From Lachnoclostridium sp. (GTDB taxonomy: Bacteria; Bacillota_A; Clostridia; Lachnospirales; Lachnospiraceae), in assembly GCA_015057755.1 (NCBI GenBank), contig SVDR01000067.1, forward strand, positions 1 through 11,908: a stretch of DNA of 11,908 nucleotides. Direction: 5' to 3'. A program made the position numbers and the translations under genes. Below the pieces are notes generated by a model. The model made no database searches, was not told the origin of the DNA, and saw only the letters and a list, made by a program, of their open reading frames with translations. Within the stretch, counting starts at the first letter, position 1. Each line of letters starts with the position of its first letter. Shown here one piece after another: positions 1-7,480 of the stretch.

Positions 1-455
1 TTCTTGACGGTGCACAGGCAGCAGTTGTTGTTGACTACCGTGGCTTAACAGTTGAGCAGGATACAATCCTTCGTAAACAGTTAAGAGAAGCTGGTGTTAC
101 TTATAAAGTATATAAGAACACAATGATCCGTTTCGCTGCAAAAGGCACAGCTTTCGAAGCTCTTGAGCCGCACCTTGAGGGACCGACAGCTATCGCTGTT
201 TCCAAAGAGGACGCTACAGCTCCGGCTAGAATCTTAGCTGAGTTCGCAAAGAAAGCTCCGAAGCTTGAGTTAAAAGGCGGTGTAGTAGACGGTACTTACT
301 ACGATCAGAAGGGTATCAACGTAGTTGCTACAATCCCGTCCAGAGAAATTCTTCTTGGAAGACTTCTCGGCAGCATGCAGTCCCCGATCGCAAACTTCGC
401 TCGCGTTATCAAACAGATCGCAGAGAAAGAAGAAGGCGGTTCCGCAGAGGCTTAA
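1..455 (+). CDS. rplJ: 50S ribosomal protein L10 (3' part, start lies before the window)
   Basis: L10 anchors L7/L12 dimers to the 23S rRNA GTPase-associated centre and forms the base of the ribosomal stalk. The reading frame is open from the first bases of the window: codons from position 3 give an L10 N-terminal segment including VVVDYRGLTVEQ and RKQLREAGVTYKVYKNT, which leads straight into the ATG at 123. That ATG is therefore an internal methionine, not the start. About 150 residues are visible. L10 is usually 165-175 residues, so roughly 15-25 N-terminal residues are missing. The C-terminal part, with conserved alanine-rich helices and the tail GGSAEA, is the region that binds L12 in this family. 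The gene ends 96 nt before rplL, the usual order. Identification is by sequence recognition and context and is very secure. Confidence 0.96.
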   Translation, partial: LDGAQAAVVVDYRGLTVEQDTILRKQLREAGVTYKVYKNTMIRFAAKGTAFEALEPHLEGPTAIAVSKEDATAPARILAEFAKKAPKLELKGGVVDGTYYDQKGINVVATIPSREILLGRLLGSMQSPIANFARVIKQIAEKEEGGSAEA

Positions 456-551
456 TTGTCCGGACGAATTGCAAGTCATTCACGCTGCTTAGTGCAGCCT
501 GATATTTTGAAATCAATTGTGAAAACAAATTATTTATGGAGGTAAATAGTA

Positions 552-923
552 ATGGCAAAGTTAACAACAGCTGAGTTTATTGAGGCTATCAAGGAATTAT
601 CCGTATTAGAATTAAACGAGTTAGTAAAAGCATGTGAGGAAGAGTTTGGTGTATCTGCAGCAGCAGGTGTTGTAGTTGCAGCAGCTGGCCCGGCAGCAGA
701 AGTTGAGGAGAAGACAGAGTTTGACGTTGAGCTTACAGAGGTTGGCGCAAACAAAGTTAAAGTTATCAAAGTTGTTCGTGAGTTAACAGGTCTTGGTCTT
801 AAAGAGGCTAAGGAAGTTGTTGATAACGCTCCGAAAGCAATCAAGACAGGCGTTTCCAAAGAGGAAGCTAACGACATCAAGACAAAACTTGAGGCAGAAG
901 GCGCTAAAGTTACAGTTAAATAA
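552..923 (+). CDS. rplL: 50S ribosomal protein L7/L12
   Basis: This is the multicopy acidic stalk protein that recruits and stimulates translational GTPases on the ribosome. The 123-aa length is normal. Residues 1-33 form the N-terminal dimerisation and L10-binding helices ([20 protein letters not shown]). Residues 34-52 are the flexible Ala/Gly/Val-rich hinge, and residues 53-123 are the globular C-terminal domain with the conserved factor-binding stretch [19 protein letters not shown]. The start is fixed by a strong GGAGG at 538-542, 9 nt before ATG 552. It follows rplJ and ends in a strong intrinsic terminator at 952-989. Codon choice is strongly biased (GTT, GCA, ACA, TTA), as expected for a highly expressed gene. 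Confidence 0.98.
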   Translation: MAKLTTAEFIEAIKELSVLELNELVKACEEEFGVSAAAGVVVAAAGPAAEVEEKTEFDVELTEVGANKVKVIKVVRELTGLGLKEAKEVVDNAPKAIKTGVSKEEANDIKTKLEAEGAKVTVK

Positions 924-951
924 TTTAACTTTACAATACTTTGCAAATGAG

Positions 952-989
952 AAAAACCGCAAGCTGAGTGATCAGTTTGCGGTTTTTTT
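952..989 (+). terminator. Rho-independent terminator after rplL
   Basis: Bases 952-967 (ending CCGCAAGCTGA) pair with 972-987 (TCAGTTTGCGG then T's) through one G-T wobble, closing on the four-base loop GTGA at 968-971. The stem top is GC-containing, and the A-run/T-run base merges into a seven-T tract at 983-989. This is a textbook intrinsic terminator, 28 nt after the rplL stop, and should end the ribosomal protein transcript. Confidence 0.95.
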
Positions 990-1003
990 GTTGTCTTCAA
1001 ATC

Positions 1004-1032
1004 TTGAAATAGCACTCTAAATACTATATAGT
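1004..1032 (+). promoter_or_regulatory. Candidate sigma-70/sigma-A promoter for the ridA-like gene
   Basis: TTGAAA at 1004-1009 (one mismatch to TTGACA) is separated by 17 bp from TATAGT at 1027-1032 (two mismatches to TATAAT). It sits just after the rplL terminator and about 54 nt before the next start codon, where a new promoter is needed. The -10 hexamer lies inside a 10-bp perfect palindrome, ACTATATAGT (1023-1032). The call rests on consensus match and position only. Confidence 0.5.
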
Positions 1033-1085
1033 TATATCTAGAATGAATCTGATGAGAAAGCAGAAAATGGTCGAGAGGTTTTAGT

Positions 1086-1463
1086 ATGAAGCAAGTATTT
1101 TTAGATGTCAAAGGCGCAAACAAAGGTCACTATGCACCGGGTGTGATCTCCAATGGAATGCTCTATATTTCCGGTCAGTTGTCCCTGGATTTGGATACGA
1201 GAGAAGTGGCGGTCGGAGGTCCGGCGGAGCATATGAAGCAGGCTCTGATCAATGTGGAACGTGTGCTGCAGGCAGCAGGTCTGACGAAGGATCAGGTGGT
1301 GCAGTGCAGAGTGTACATTGCGGATGTCAGCTATTGGGATGCGATCAATGAAGTGTATGGCGAGTTCTTTGGAGAGCACAAACCGGCTCGAATCGTGGTT
1401 CCGGTTCCGGCGCTGCATTTTGGATGTCTGGTAGAAATTGAAGCGATCGCGGAGGTAGTATGA
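1086..1463 (+). CDS. RidA/YjgF/YER057c/UK114 family protein, probable enamine/imine deaminase
   Basis: RidA-type proteins are small cytosolic trimers. The active members hydrolyse reactive enamines and imines, such as 2-aminoacrylate, released by PLP enzymes. The 125-aa length is typical. The family pattern is visible from ISNGMLYISGQLSLD (residues 21-35), through the central helix ending in NVERVLQAAGL (56-66), to CLVEIEAIAEVV at the C-terminus. Arg102 in PARIVV and Glu117 in VEIEAIA match the catalytic Arg105 and Glu120 of E. coli RidA, so activity is plausible. The start ATG has AGAGG at 1074-1078, 7 nt upstream. Its stop overlaps the next start by 4 nt (ATGA), so the two genes are probably translationally coupled. 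The family has several subgroups, and not all are deaminases. The coupled PLP enzyme favours an imine-clearing role. Confidence 0.93.
   Translation: MKQVFLDVKGANKGHYAPGVISNGMLYISGQLSLDLDTREVAVGGPAEHMKQALINVERVLQAAGLTKDQVVQCRVYIADVSYWDAINEVYGEFFGEHKPARIVVPVPALHFGCLVEIEAIAEVV
1451..1455 (+). promoter_or_regulatory. Ribosome binding site with two possible start codons downstream
   Basis: GGAGG lies inside the end of the ridA-like gene. Two in-frame ATGs follow directly, at 1460 (4-nt spacing) and 1463 (7-nt spacing). The second has the better spacing, while the first overlaps the ridA-like stop codon. The product differs by one residue only. Confidence 0.7.
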
Positions 1464-2563
1464 TGAAAGCACAGTATGTTTGTTCAAAATGTGGAATGAA
1501 AATGGATGTGACCACCCGCAATCCGAAGTGCGAGTGTGGAGGTCTGTGGAAACTGGATTATCAGCCGCCAAAATTCGATGAGGCGCTAATCGATAAAGAT
1601 GAATGGAGCTTGTTCCGCTACCGTGCGTTTATGCCGTTGGAGGGCGATACATGGAAGTCTGTTACCCTTGGTGAGGGCATGACTCCGATCGTAAAGTATG
1701 ACGAAGACCTGATGCTGAAAATGGATTATTTTATGCCGACTCTTTCTTTCAAGGACAGAGGCGCTGCAGTTTTGGTGTCCCACTGTAAGGCGATCGGCGT
1801 GGATTCTGTGGTACAGGACTCCAGCGGAAATGCAGGAAACAGTGTGGCTGCATATTGCGGAAAGACAGGAATTGAGTGTGAGATCTTTGTTCCGGAGGGA
1901 ACATCTCCGAAGAAGATCGATATGATCCAGGCGCACGGTTCCAAGGTGAATGTGGTTCCGGGCTCCAGAGATCATTGTGCGGATGTCTGCCGTGCTAAAG
2001 TGGATGAAGAGGGCAAATACTATGCAAACCATGTATACAATCCATTCTTCTATCAGGGTACCAAGACTTACATTTATGAGATTTATGAACAGCTTCACAG
2101 AATCCCGCAGAACATTTTCATTCCGTTAGGAAACGGAACCTTGTTCCTGGGTGCGGTGTTTGGTCTTGAGCATCTGGTGGAGAGCGGAATCATCGAAAAG
2201 ATGCCAAATATCATCGCGATCCAGAGTGAGCGATGTGCGCCGTTTGCTGAGGCGAAGAGGCTTGGCCTGAAAGAACCTGCACAGGTGAAGCCGACTCCGA
2301 CTTTGGCAGAGGGTATTGCCATCGGTCAGCCGATGCGCGGTGTGGAGATTTTGGAAAAGATTTATCAGTACGATATGGAGATCGTGGAGATTCCGGAGGA
2401 AGAAATCCTTCCTGCAAGGGAGGCTCTTGCAAGACAGGGAATTTATTGTGAACATACAACTGCAGGAAACTATGCGGCATATCTGAAGTATTGCAAACTG
2501 CACGGTAAGACTCCGGACAGTTTGGTTACGATGTGCGGAGCGGGACTGAAGTCCGATCATTAA
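1460..2563 (+). CDS. Threonine synthase-like PLP-dependent enzyme with N-terminal zinc ribbon
   Basis: This is a fold-type II (tryptophan synthase beta-like) PLP enzyme of 367 aa. Residues 1-35 form a rubredoxin-like zinc ribbon with C8-x2-C11 and C24-x-C26, as seen in many archaeal-type threonine synthases. SFKDRG at 96-101 supplies the Schiff-base Lys98. SSGNAG at 121-126 is the substrate/cofactor loop, and PLGNGT at 222-227 occupies the place of the PLP phosphate-binding loop. Threonine synthase converts O-phosphohomoserine to threonine, but the same scaffold is used for threonine dehydratase, cysteate synthase and diaminopropionate lyase, so the substrate is not settled. No thrA or thrB is adjacent. 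The 4-nt overlap with a RidA-type gene suggests a reaction releasing enamine or imine intermediates. ATG 1463 is an equally good start. A strong terminator follows. Confidence 0.88.
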   Translation: MMKAQYVCSKCGMKMDVTTRNPKCECGGLWKLDYQPPKFDEALIDKDEWSLFRYRAFMPLEGDTWKSVTLGEGMTPIVKYDEDLMLKMDYFMPTLSFKDRGAAVLVSHCKAIGVDSVVQDSSGNAGNSVAAYCGKTGIECEIFVPEGTSPKKIDMIQAHGSKVNVVPGSRDHCADVCRAKVDEEGKYYANHVYNPFFYQGTKTYIYEIYEQLHRIPQNIFIPLGNGTLFLGAVFGLEHLVESGIIEKMPNIIAIQSERCAPFAEAKRLGLKEPAQVKPTPTLAEGIAIGQPMRGVEILEKIYQYDMEIVEIPEEEILPAREALARQGIYCEHTTAGNYAAYLKYCKLHGKTPDSLVTMCGAGLKSDH

Positions 2564-2574
2564 GAGAGATTTAG

Positions 2575-2626
2575 ATACCGTACAAGTCGAAATGATGGTG
2601 TGAGTTTTGACTTGTACGGTATTTTT
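2575..2626 (+). terminator. Intrinsic terminator after the threonine synthase-like gene
   Basis: A perfect 14-bp inverted repeat pairs ATACCGTACAAGTC (2575-2588) with GACTTGTACGGTAT (2609-2622). It can extend inward by a G-T and two A-T pairs, leaving a loop of about 14 nt. TTTTT follows at 2622-2626. It begins 12 nt after the stop codon and separates this unit from the surface-polymer operon. The near symmetry suggests it could also act on the reverse strand, but no minus-strand gene faces it. Confidence 0.9.
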
Positions 2627-2690
2627 GTATTTTGGGAAGTGTTTCTTGTTTCTTTTAAGAGAAAAACACCAGAAAATCTGTAAAAGACGC

Positions 2691-2719
2691 TAGAAAGACG
2701 AAATGGGATATGATAAAAT
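2691..2719 (+). promoter_or_regulatory. Candidate extended -10 promoter for the surface-polymer operon
   Basis: TAAAAT at 2714-2719 (one mismatch to TATAAT) is preceded by TGA at 2711-2713, giving the extended -10 TGn element. TAGAAA at 2691-2696 lies 17 bp upstream and matches the -35 consensus at four of six positions. Transcription would start near 2726, leaving a leader of about 48 nt before ATG 2774. TATGAT at 2709-2714 is an overlapping alternative -10. No operator is recognisable. Confidence 0.5.
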
Positions 2720-2759
2720 AAGTAAGATGGGGTGACTATGTCCACCTTGACTGTAATTG

Positions 2760-2765
2760 AAGGAG
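2760..2765 (+). promoter_or_regulatory. Ribosome binding site that sets the start of the SIS isomerase gene
   Basis: AAGGAG ends 8 nt before ATG 2774, the ideal spacing. The upstream in-frame GTG (2732) and ATG (2738) have only a poor G-run near them, and the extra residues they would add do not resemble the family N-terminus. Confidence 0.8.
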
Positions 2766-2773
2766 AGAAATAC

Positions 2774-3400
2774 ATGCTTAATGAATTGATCACCAGATAC
2801 CCGCTGCTTGCGAGCATTCGGGACGAGATCGAAAATGCATATAATACAATCGTTGAATGTTATGAAAATGACGGCAAAGTGCTGATCGTTGGCAATGGCG
2901 GAAGCGCGGCTGATGCAGAGCATATTGTCGGAGAGCTTATGAAAGGCTTTATTAAAAATCGTACCATCAGCAAGGAGATGCAGGAAGCGCTGATGGAGAT
3001 TGACCCGGAACGCGGCGCAGGTTTGATCAAGAACCTGCAGGGCGGACTTCCTGCCATCTGTCTGAACGCGCACACATCCTTAAATACTGCGTTTGCAAAT
3101 GACAAGGATCCGGTTATGTGCTATGCGCAGCAGGTAAACGGCTACGGAAAACCGGGCGATGTGTTTATTGGAATCAGTACATCCGGAAATGCGGAAAATG
3201 TTATGTACGCAGCGATCACAGCTAAAGCGAAAGGCTTAAAGGTAATCGCGCTGACCGGCAAGAACGGCGGTAAGCTTGCAAAGGTTGCGGACGTGGCAGT
3301 GATCGTTCCGGAGCAGGAGACATATAAGATTCAGGAGTACCATCTTCCGATCTATCATGTCCTTTGCCTGATGCTGGAGGATCGCTTCTATGAAGAATAA
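2774..3400 (+). CDS. gmhA: SIS-domain sugar isomerase, GmhA-like (sedoheptulose-7-phosphate isomerase)
   Basis: GmhA converts sedoheptulose 7-phosphate to D-glycero-D-manno-heptose 7-phosphate in the cytosol, the first step to nucleotide-activated heptoses used in S-layer glycans, capsules and LPS. From ATG 2774 the product is 208 aa. It has the sugar-phosphate loop GNGGSAADAEH (40-50), then Glu54 in GEL aligning with the catalytic Glu65 of E. coli GmhA. ISTSGN (134-139) and TGKNGGKLA (161-169) follow, and then QEYH at 187-190, matching the QEIH segment with the catalytic histidine. Compared with the usual ~192 aa there is an insertion of about 25-28 residues at 64-91, so this is a variant subgroup and another phospho-sugar substrate is possible. 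It is the first gene of the surface operon and overlaps the LtaS-like gene by 11 nt. No gmhB or heptose kinase gene is in the window. Confidence 0.85.
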   Translation: MLNELITRYPLLASIRDEIENAYNTIVECYENDGKVLIVGNGGSAADAEHIVGELMKGFIKNRTISKEMQEALMEIDPERGAGLIKNLQGGLPAICLNAHTSLNTAFANDKDPVMCYAQQVNGYGKPGDVFIGISTSGNAENVMYAAITAKAKGLKVIALTGKNGGKLAKVADVAVIVPEQETYKIQEYHLPIYHVLCLMLEDRFYEE

Positions 3401-5204
3401 GAGATTTTCCGATAGTTTGTACTGGTTGATGCCGGCTATGATGTTTGTGACGGCAGAGACTGTGATGGGGAATCTTACATTTCTTGATCCGCTTTGTGTG
3501 GGATTGAATCTGGTCATTTACTATATGCTGTATGTGGGGGTATTTACAGTATTTCGGACGACGAAAGTCGGATGGCCGGTTTTAAATGTGGTGCTTTACG
3601 TACTTGCGCTGGTAGAATATTTTGTGATCAGCTTCCGTGAACGCCCGGCGATGATCTGGGACGTACTGGCGGTCCGGACAGCGATGACGGTGTCTGCCAA
3701 CTATAATTATACGATTACGCCGACGCTGGTTTTGACCTTTCTTGCGATGGCTGCGCTGAGTGTATGGGCGTGGAAGTGCCCAAAACTGAGAAGCCGAGGG
3801 GCTGGATATCTCAAAGGAATCGGACTCTGGGGAATCAGCAGTGCAATTTATTTGATCGTATTGTTTCAGGTAATTGCACCTAAGTATCAACTGGATGTTC
3901 CGATGTGGGATCCGGTTGTGAGTTTTGAAAAAGAGGGTGTTGTGCTTTCGACCGTGCTTTCTTTCAAATCCGTGATCGCTCCTAAACCGGATGGATATTC
4001 GACGGAGGAAGCGGAGCAGTTGACAGAAGTGTTTTACGGAAATGCGGAGACATCCGCGAAGCAGGCGATGCCGACAAATGTCATTTGCATTATGAATGAA
4101 AGTTTTTCGGATCTGCGTCTGTTCAATGGCTTGGTGGATGATCATTCTTTTGAGACAGACAAACCGTTTTTGGAGTTTTATGATCAGTTATCGGAGGAAC
4201 CGAATACACAGAAGGGCAATCTGTATGTTCCTGTGTTTGGAGCTATGACTGCCAACAGTGAATACGAATTTCTGACAGGTAATTCCTGTGCATTTGTTCC
4301 TCAGGGATGTATTCCGTATCAGTTTTTAACGAAACCGGGAGACAACTCTCTGGCGAAATGTTTTGGCGAACAGGGATATGAGACCATTGCCATGCACCCG
4401 TACCCGGGTTACAACTGGAATCGTACAGAAGCATATGAGAATCTGGGATTTGACAGTTTTTATGATCAGGAATTTTATGACGAATTGGAGCAGAAGCTGA
4501 GCGCGGAGGGGACAGCGTTCACCAGACCGCGTGACTATATGAGTGACCGCTCCGACTACGATGCGATCCTTCATCTGCTCAGAGAAAAGGACGAAGAGGA
4601 AAAGCTTTTCATCTTCAATGTGACAATGCAGAATCATGGTGGTTTTGAAGTTGCGAATCTGGAGGCAGATGTTCATGTGACAGAGCTGAATGGGGAAGCT
4701 TGTGAAGGTCTGTATCCGAAAGCTGACCAGTATCTGACGCTGATCGATATGTCGGATGAAGCACTGGAATATTTTCTTGGTGAACTGGAAATGATCGAGG
4801 CGCCGACGATGGTTGTCATGTTTGGCGATCATCAGCCGAGTGTGGAAACGGAATTCTTTGAAAAGCTGTATGGAATCCGCTGGACAGAAGTTCCGGGAGC
4901 TTTAAAAATCCAGTCGTTTAAGACTCCGTATATGATCTGGACCAACTATGACAGGGATATTTCTGAGACCGGAGATATGAGTGCATTTATGCTGGGCAGC
5001 CAGGTGCTGGAAGAGGCAGGACTTGCACAGACAGGCCTGTTTGCAGCGGCAGATCTCTTGACGGAGGACTATGACGCAGTACACGCGATGGGAATTTTAG
5101 ATAAAAACGGAGTGTTTTATGACGGACAGGAGCAGGGAATGCATGACCGGTTTGAAGATATCCGTGAGTTCCATGTGCTGCAGTATTATGAAATTTTTGA
5201 GTAA
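3390..5204 (+). CDS. LtaS-like membrane phosphotransferase (LTA synthase/sulfatase family)
   Basis: LtaS-type enzymes take phosphoglycerol from phosphatidylglycerol and transfer it to a growing polymer or glycan on the outer membrane face. The 604-aa layout fits. There are about five membrane segments in residues 12-162 (roughly 12-30, 36-56, 65-81, 111-128, 144-162), then a linker, then an extracellular alkaline phosphatase-type domain from about 228. NVICIMNESFSD (230-241) holds the metal ligand Glu237. GAMTANSEYEFLTG (284-297) holds the probable nucleophile Thr287. TMQNHGGF (412-419) and MFGDHQPS (477-484, ligands Asp480 and His481) complete the site. The start overlaps the gmhA-like gene by 11 nt and has GGAGG at 3376-3380. 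Sitting among sugar-activation and GT-C-like genes, it may decorate a glycan with phosphoglycerol rather than make housekeeping lipoteichoic acid. That role is inferred. Confidence 0.9.
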   Translation: MKNKRFSDSLYWLMPAMMFVTAETVMGNLTFLDPLCVGLNLVIYYMLYVGVFTVFRTTKVGWPVLNVVLYVLALVEYFVISFRERPAMIWDVLAVRTAMTVSANYNYTITPTLVLTFLAMAALSVWAWKCPKLRSRGAGYLKGIGLWGISSAIYLIVLFQVIAPKYQLDVPMWDPVVSFEKEGVVLSTVLSFKSVIAPKPDGYSTEEAEQLTEVFYGNAETSAKQAMPTNVICIMNESFSDLRLFNGLVDDHSFETDKPFLEFYDQLSEEPNTQKGNLYVPVFGAMTANSEYEFLTGNSCAFVPQGCIPYQFLTKPGDNSLAKCFGEQGYETIAMHPYPGYNWNRTEAYENLGFDSFYDQEFYDELEQKLSAEGTAFTRPRDYMSDRSDYDAILHLLREKDEEEKLFIFNVTMQNHGGFEVANLEADVHVTELNGEACEGLYPKADQYLTLIDMSDEALEYFLGELEMIEAPTMVVMFGDHQPSVETEFFEKLYGIRWTEVPGALKIQSFKTPYMIWTNYDRDISETGDMSAFMLGSQVLEEAGLAQTGLFAAADLLTEDYDAVHAMGILDKNGVFYDGQEQGMHDRFEDIREFHVLQYYEIFE

Positions 5205-5224
5205 GGGAAAGGAAGACCGGTAAT

Positions 5225-7468
5225 ATGAAAAAACGGGAGTGGTTATCACTCGTTATGCTGGCGTGTACAGTTTTGCCGGCACTTCTGATCAGTTACAATA
5301 AAATATTCCGAACCGGAGTGGACGGCGCAAGATTTTTGCGACCGGAGACACAGGGATTGTTACTGGAAACTGCCATGATATTTGGCGTGGCATTTGTAAT
5401 TTTATTTCTGATACGTGACAGGAAACTTCGCGCAGGTGCATTGATCCTGGAGACCGTGGTATTTACCTGGATGCATCAGGCGTTTTTACCGATGCTGGTG
5501 TCCGGACTGTATCTGGCAGTGATCGTCTGTGTGGGACGGGTTGCCAGAAGATGGCTGGATCGCGACGGCTGGCTGGAGAACTGCAGACGGACTGCTGTGA
5601 TGGCAGACGTTACGCTGGGCAGCATCGGACTGATCCTGCTGTACGGGATCATGTCGCTTTTGGGTGTCGGAAGCATTCCGGCTGTACGTGTCGCCGCCGT
5701 CGGTCTTGGAATTGCAGCAGGATATCCGGTACTTAGAAGTGTAAAAAGAACATCTGCGTCGAAACAGGAGAAGATTTCGTGGTTGGCAGCTATGGCAGTG
5801 GCGTTTGTTTTCGCAATGCTTTTGCTGCAGGCTGGACGCATGAATATCTGTGCGGACTATGATTCCCTGCATTACGGACTTCGTTCCGAATATGTTTTTA
5901 ATGATGGAGACGGTATTTTCGAAAACATGGGCAGCATTAATGTTGTCTACACGTATTCGAAAGGACTGGAGACGCTTCTCCTTCCGATTTCCGGACTTCC
6001 GTCCTACAGCTTTTTCCTGAGTTTTCAGATATGGATGACATTGGGAATTCTGCTGTCGGCAGCGGAAATTGCGGGAATGTTTGTGGAGCGCAAGTGGAAA
6101 CTGCTGTGCATGGTTCTTCTTGTCAGTATTCCGGCGATCACAAACATGGGAATCACGGCGAAGACAGACTCTGCGACGTGTTTCTTTCAGTTGATCATGA
6201 CGTATTTTCTGCTCAGGTTTGTAAAGGAGCAGAAAACTGTGGATTTCGCTGTGGCGGGAAATGCATTTTTAATGACCATGGTTTTAAAACCGACTTCGCT
6301 TGCATTTTCCACAATTCTGGCAGGAACTGTATTTGTGTTCCTGTTTGTGACGAAATGCTTTCGGATTAATGTCAAAGACCGTGCGCTGATTTCCTGGATT
6401 CCCGCGATCGCGATGTGGCTGATGATCTGGGCGCGCACCATGATCCAGACCGGACTTCCGGTCACATCTGTATTGACATCAATCTGGACGAAACTTGGAT
6501 TTACAGTAAAATATCCGTTTATGTTCGATGGACTTCCGTCCAATGGCGGCGGTCTCGGACTAAAGGGAATGTTGAAGCATTTTTTGAAACGTCTCTACGG
6601 AGTGCTTTTGTCACCCGTCGGAGAGGATATGGCCCATGTGCGGATCGCATGGGGAACGTCTCTGCTTCTGGTTTTCCTGGTACTGTTTGTCGTACCGTTG
6701 CTGGCGCGTATGAAGACGGTGGAAAAAGAAGACAGACGACCGCTTGCCTGTCTGGTAAGCGTATTCATTACCAACGGTCTGATGAGTCTGGTAATGCTGT
6801 ATCTGCTGTGGCAGGTGGATGGTAATTATTTTCTGCTATTATATTGTCTGTTTACGATCCTGGCAGTGGTCGTGATCGGAAAAATGGAGAGCCCGCGCAT
6901 GGCAGGCTCTGTGCTGATCCTTTTGGTTCCGATGCTGCTGTTTAATGTGGCAGTAACTGCAGTCAGCAACTGGAGTGGAACGCTGGGGCTGAGTCCTGCT
7001 GCAGTGGCGCACAAAGGCTATTATGACCACTGGGCAGAGGCGAAAAGTCAGATGGAGCATAAGGGAAATGTGGAAATCTGGGATATTTTGGCGAAGGATC
7101 CGGAGACAAGAGTGCTGGTTTACGGAGAGCAGCCGGAGATGCTCATGTTCCCGTGTAATGCACAGAGCTATACGGACATTGCAGGCAGCGGCGGAAATTA
7201 TTATGTTTCAGCGAGCGTGCAGGGACTGGTGGATTTCTTTGACTATGCAAAGATTGACTACGTTTATCTTTGCGGAGGCTACCTGAAACCGGGAACAGAA
7301 GCCTGGAACTTCGTTGTAAAAATGATTGAGTCAGGATATCTGACAAATCTGTTTTACGAAAATGGCCATGTATTGGCCGAATTTGCAAAGGAACCTGTGG
7401 TTCCGGAAAATCCGGAGCGTGTGCTGTATGAATTTGCACAGTGCTATTATGCAGGAGAGCAGATGTAA
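5225..7468 (+). CDS. Polytopic membrane protein, probable GT-C-type glycosyltransferase (747 aa)
   Basis: I do not recognise a named family. About 13-15 hydrophobic segments occupy residues 7-580, followed by a soluble domain of about 165 residues to the C-terminus. After the segment at 185-203 comes a loop with ICADYDSLHYGLRSEY (208-223). Asp211 and Asp213, just outside a membrane helix, resemble the acidic loop motif of GT-C enzymes that use polyprenyl-phosphate sugars. The C-terminal part holds TRVLVYGEQPEMLMF (628-642) and alternating strands, similar in arrangement to the extracytoplasmic domains of such enzymes. AAAGGAAG at 5208-5215 precedes ATG 5225, 20 nt after the LtaS-like gene. 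A polymerase, a sugar transferase of the mannosyltransferase type or a flippase-like role remain possible. The membrane nature is secure; GT-C function is inferred. Confidence 0.75.
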   Translation: MKKREWLSLVMLACTVLPALLISYNKIFRTGVDGARFLRPETQGLLLETAMIFGVAFVILFLIRDRKLRAGALILETVVFTWMHQAFLPMLVSGLYLAVIVCVGRVARRWLDRDGWLENCRRTAVMADVTLGSIGLILLYGIMSLLGVGSIPAVRVAAVGLGIAAGYPVLRSVKRTSASKQEKISWLAAMAVAFVFAMLLLQAGRMNICADYDSLHYGLRSEYVFNDGDGIFENMGSINVVYTYSKGLETLLLPISGLPSYSFFLSFQIWMTLGILLSAAEIAGMFVERKWKLLCMVLLVSIPAITNMGITAKTDSATCFFQLIMTYFLLRFVKEQKTVDFAVAGNAFLMTMVLKPTSLAFSTILAGTVFVFLFVTKCFRINVKDRALISWIPAIAMWLMIWARTMIQTGLPVTSVLTSIWTKLGFTVKYPFMFDGLPSNGGGLGLKGMLKHFLKRLYGVLLSPVGEDMAHVRIAWGTSLLLVFLVLFVVPLLARMKTVEKEDRRPLACLVSVFITNGLMSLVMLYLLWQVDGNYFLLLYCLFTILAVVVIGKMESPRMAGSVLILLVPMLLFNVAVTAVSNWSGTLGLSPAAVAHKGYYDHWAEAKSQMEHKGNVEIWDILAKDPETRVLVYGEQPEMLMFPCNAQSYTDIAGSGGNYYVSASVQGLVDFFDYAKIDYVYLCGGYLKPGTEAWNFVVKMIESGYLTNLFYENGHVLAEFAKEPVVPENPERVLYEFAQCYYAGEQM

Positions 7469-7480
7469 GGAGAAATACGA

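Noticed and set aside
123..455. Separate short gene starting at ATG 123
   Set aside because: The frame is open upstream to the window edge and encodes L10 sequence, so this ATG is internal to rplJ.
484..498. Small inverted repeat GCTGC-TTAGT-GCAGC in the rplJ-rplL gap, a possible attenuator
   Set aside because: The stem is only 5 bp with no T-tract, and the two genes are expected to be co-transcribed. There is too little to call a regulatory structure.
1023..1032. Palindrome ACTATATAGT as a possible repressor operator
   Set aside because: It is AT-only apart from the ends and overlaps the -10 element. Such short AT palindromes are common by chance.
1586..2098. Minus-strand 170-aa open frame opposite the threonine synthase-like gene
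   Set aside because: It is a shadow frame. The plus-strand gene has full family motifs, and the reverse frame shows no recognisable domain or ribosome binding site.
2732..2773. Upstream GTG/ATG starts for the SIS isomerase gene
   Set aside because: AAGGAG at 2760-2765 is ideally spaced for ATG 2774, and the extra residues do not resemble the family N-terminus.
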